Below are positions 6,001 to 6,172 of a DNA stretch of 6,172 nt, in pieces (within the stretch, counting starts at the first letter, position 1; each line of letters begins with the position of its first letter). The stretch covers positions 1-6,172 of the forward strand of contig CAYYNP010000439.1 of the NCBI GenBank assembly GCA_964472545.1. The letters are read 5' to 3'. Below the pieces are notes generated by a model. The model made no database searches. It was not told the origin of the DNA and worked only from the letters and a program-made list of their open reading frames with translations. Origin of the DNA: CAYYNP01 sp964472545 (GTDB taxonomy: Bacteria; Planctomycetota; Planctomycetia; Pirellulales; Thermoguttaceae). Both the position numbers and the translations under genes were made by a program.

Positions 6001-6172
6001 TCGGCCGTTGTGGGGGTTGTGCGGCAGCTTCAGCACGTGCCCACCGGACGTGAGCCGGCCGCGCTCAACGAACCGATTTCCCGGCGTGTTCTCCCAGACG
6101 TACAGATACGGCTGAACGCCACCACGCAGCAGGTCTAGGTCGCCGTCGCCGTCGAGGTCGCCCAGGCAATCG
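3028..6172 (-). CDS. FG-GAP/VCBS repeat protein fused to an alpha-helical domain of unknown function (5' partial)
   Basis: The frame is open from the window edge to the stop at 3028-3030, giving 1047 visible residues; the start and any signal peptide lie beyond 6172. A GTG at 6034-6036 is internal, since an intact repeat motif continues upstream of it. Residues 1 to about 590 contain ten calcium-loop motifs of the type D-x-[DN]-x-D-G-x-x-D-L, spaced 54-74 residues apart after the first, alternating with segments such as YFENVG or FYENVT. This is typical of integrin-like FG-GAP/VCBS beta-propellers, which are usually exported and bind calcium. Residues 607-1047 form a separate domain paralogous to the whole downstream protein, with EHGRDTYGP (627-635), GANPHNDE, LPWGEHLAWD (726-735), THEFARPW, and an NHQIANH...FDRH...DFPRHAGF segment (779-812). 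The clustered His, Asp and Trp suggest an enzyme, perhaps a carbohydrate-active alpha/alpha toroid, but this is inference from pattern only. Confidence 0.87.
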   Translation of the reverse strand, partial: DCLGDLDGDGDLDLLRGGVQPYLYVWENTPGNRFVERGRLTSGGHVLKLPHNPHNGRSWVVPHLIDWDRDGDLDLLPSFMDGPYADKIVFYENVTGDGGSLRFVDRGPLRTVSDTPLAGGDQAGGWFPSIVAVEDFDGGGDGRVDLLLGNNNHCYLYRNLGPDGHGGWRLDDAVLIEAGGKPIELFNPCFEVADVDADGDVDLLAAPQSGQIYLYENVDETTPRTKPTFASGRVIAYDERYLQRSTHPRVKAADFTGDGLIDLLIDRAWELADLDDLDGPRDYGVLLANVGTATSPSWQAVDARHGAPYTEDFPICEALRQNVVRTVDFNRDGRTDLLAGDCDGFIWYFENVANHLFPVFAEGRRMTADGAPLSLVENAGHARHDVCDWNHDGLFDLVVADGAGMVTVFLNEGTMREPKFARGERVQALDEDGKLQPIDRGTRSHVMACDFDNDGRKDLVFSDQDNPGFYWFENVGTDAEPQFAAARPLGLTDYVRPNLGSWVDWDGDGRKDLIACEFEHSIRFYRNTASKTQPGEPEFANPGGVEIIHPESIMMISGAEVVDFNGDGDLDVLTGQGHAGSGIRFYERDYIENCLHDTHPIVTVGKFQTVESTLLDVVTGYADAMIEHGRDTYGPQKSGLFLSAMNRHTLKPLELRPAPPGGVRRGDRAGLPWRRLTGANPHNDENLLRLLYALSEVTDEPRYARVADEQIRWFFKHTQSPATGLLPWGEHLAWDVFLDRPISGGTALTHEFARPWVLWDRSFQLAPEASKRFALGLWNHQIANHRTGAFDRHAPYDRHGPHDGRDFPRHAGFYIHTWAYAYKHTSDETFLQAIEGLLGRFERKRTGADGKQVATIGPLDVATAATMVPEPLRTRLERFAALEDCLLLELLDKQHTDPNGRWAFRPTWQAGYASGVVADWAMFAVGRYEQVQLPEFRDVAVAVADAYVDTLPDEDVDVWPMSFAHVISAQVAAYRFTGRLVYLGEARRFAQMAVDLYFQDRAVPRASLKTDHYETITGGDSLALALLEVHAAAAGLDVAIPANTIDR
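4271..4295. repeat. 25-bp exact match to 2854-2878 (paralogous domain copy 2)
   Basis: This is the second copy of the conserved stretch, in the fused domain of the FG-GAP protein. The two copies are about 1.4 kb apart, which is the length of one complete domain, as expected for a head-to-tail duplication. Confidence 0.7.
4456..6159 (-). repeat. Ten FG-GAP/VCBS calcium-loop repeats in the fusion protein
   Basis: Visible residue positions of the loops are 5-15 (DLDGDGDLDLL), 66-75 (DWDRDGDLDL), 135-146 (DFDGGGDGRVDL), 194-203 (DVDADGDVDL), 254-263 (DFTGDGLIDL), 328-337 (DFNRDGRTDL), 388-397 (DWNHDGLFDL), 450-459 (DFDNDGRKDL), 504-513 (DWDGDGRKDL) and 563-572 (DFNGDGDLDV). Each would contribute one propeller blade. 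Ten copies exceed one seven-bladed propeller, so there are probably two propellers or more repeats beyond the window edge. At DNA level the loops appear as recurring GTCGCCGTC-type stretches on the + strand. Confidence 0.9.

Noticed and set aside
4126..6138. 670-residue + strand ORF opposite the FG-GAP gene
   Set aside because: It is the mirror of the repeated Asp/Gly codons on the - strand, giving repetitive Val/Asp/Ala strings. The - strand frame has ten clear calcium-loop motifs and a paralogous domain.
4456..6159. Recurring GTCGCCGTC-type stretches as a DNA repeat or CRISPR-like array
   Set aside because: They are spaced irregularly (about 160-225 bp), vary in sequence and coincide with the coding of FG-GAP calcium loops, so protein repeats explain them.

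Overview
The window is GC-rich bacterial DNA with three genes: one on the + strand, and a convergent pair on the - strand. Three things suggest a planctomycete, perhaps Pirellulales-like: the strong G/C bias at third codon positions, a very long secreted-type FG-GAP/VCBS repeat protein, and a secreted thioredoxin-fold protein fused to TPR and DsbD-alpha-like regions. This assignment is inference; no phylogenetic marker gene is present.

Region 1 (1-161) is a leader with no convincing gene. It holds two 8-bp tandem repeats (GTTGACGG) spaced one helical turn apart, a candidate extended -10 promoter (TGCTATGAT, 109-117) and a good Shine-Dalgarno site (AGGAGA, 147-152). Region 2 (162-1583) is the highlight. 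Naive reading gives a 68-codon ORF, an in-frame TGA, and then a 398-codon ORF in the same frame. The TGA lies exactly where the first cysteine of a thioredoxin/TlpA CxxC motif belongs (FASW-TGA-AGC). A perfect 6-bp hairpin with a GGUCU loop, the apical sequence of the E. coli fdhF SECIS, begins 17 nt after it. The best reading is one 473-residue selenoprotein: signal peptide, UxxC thioredoxin fold, TPR region and a DsbD-alpha-like C-terminal domain with its own cysteine pair.

Region 3 (1584-1649) is a short convergent intergenic gap without a clear terminator. Region 4 (1650 to the right edge) is a - strand pair read right to left. The upstream gene (5' end outside the window) encodes at least ten FG-GAP/VCBS calcium-loop repeats fused to a roughly 440-residue, probably all-helical domain. 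The downstream gene encodes a secreted stand-alone paralogue of that domain, starting 1-4 nt after the stop of the first, so the two are probably translationally coupled. The paralogue has lost the GEH..WD and NH/RH-rich motifs of its neighbour.

The + strand gene looks like an extracytoplasmic thiol/selenol redox protein. The - strand pair looks like an exported surface or matrix-associated system of unknown, possibly carbohydrate-related, function. Nothing in the sequence links the two transcription units functionally.
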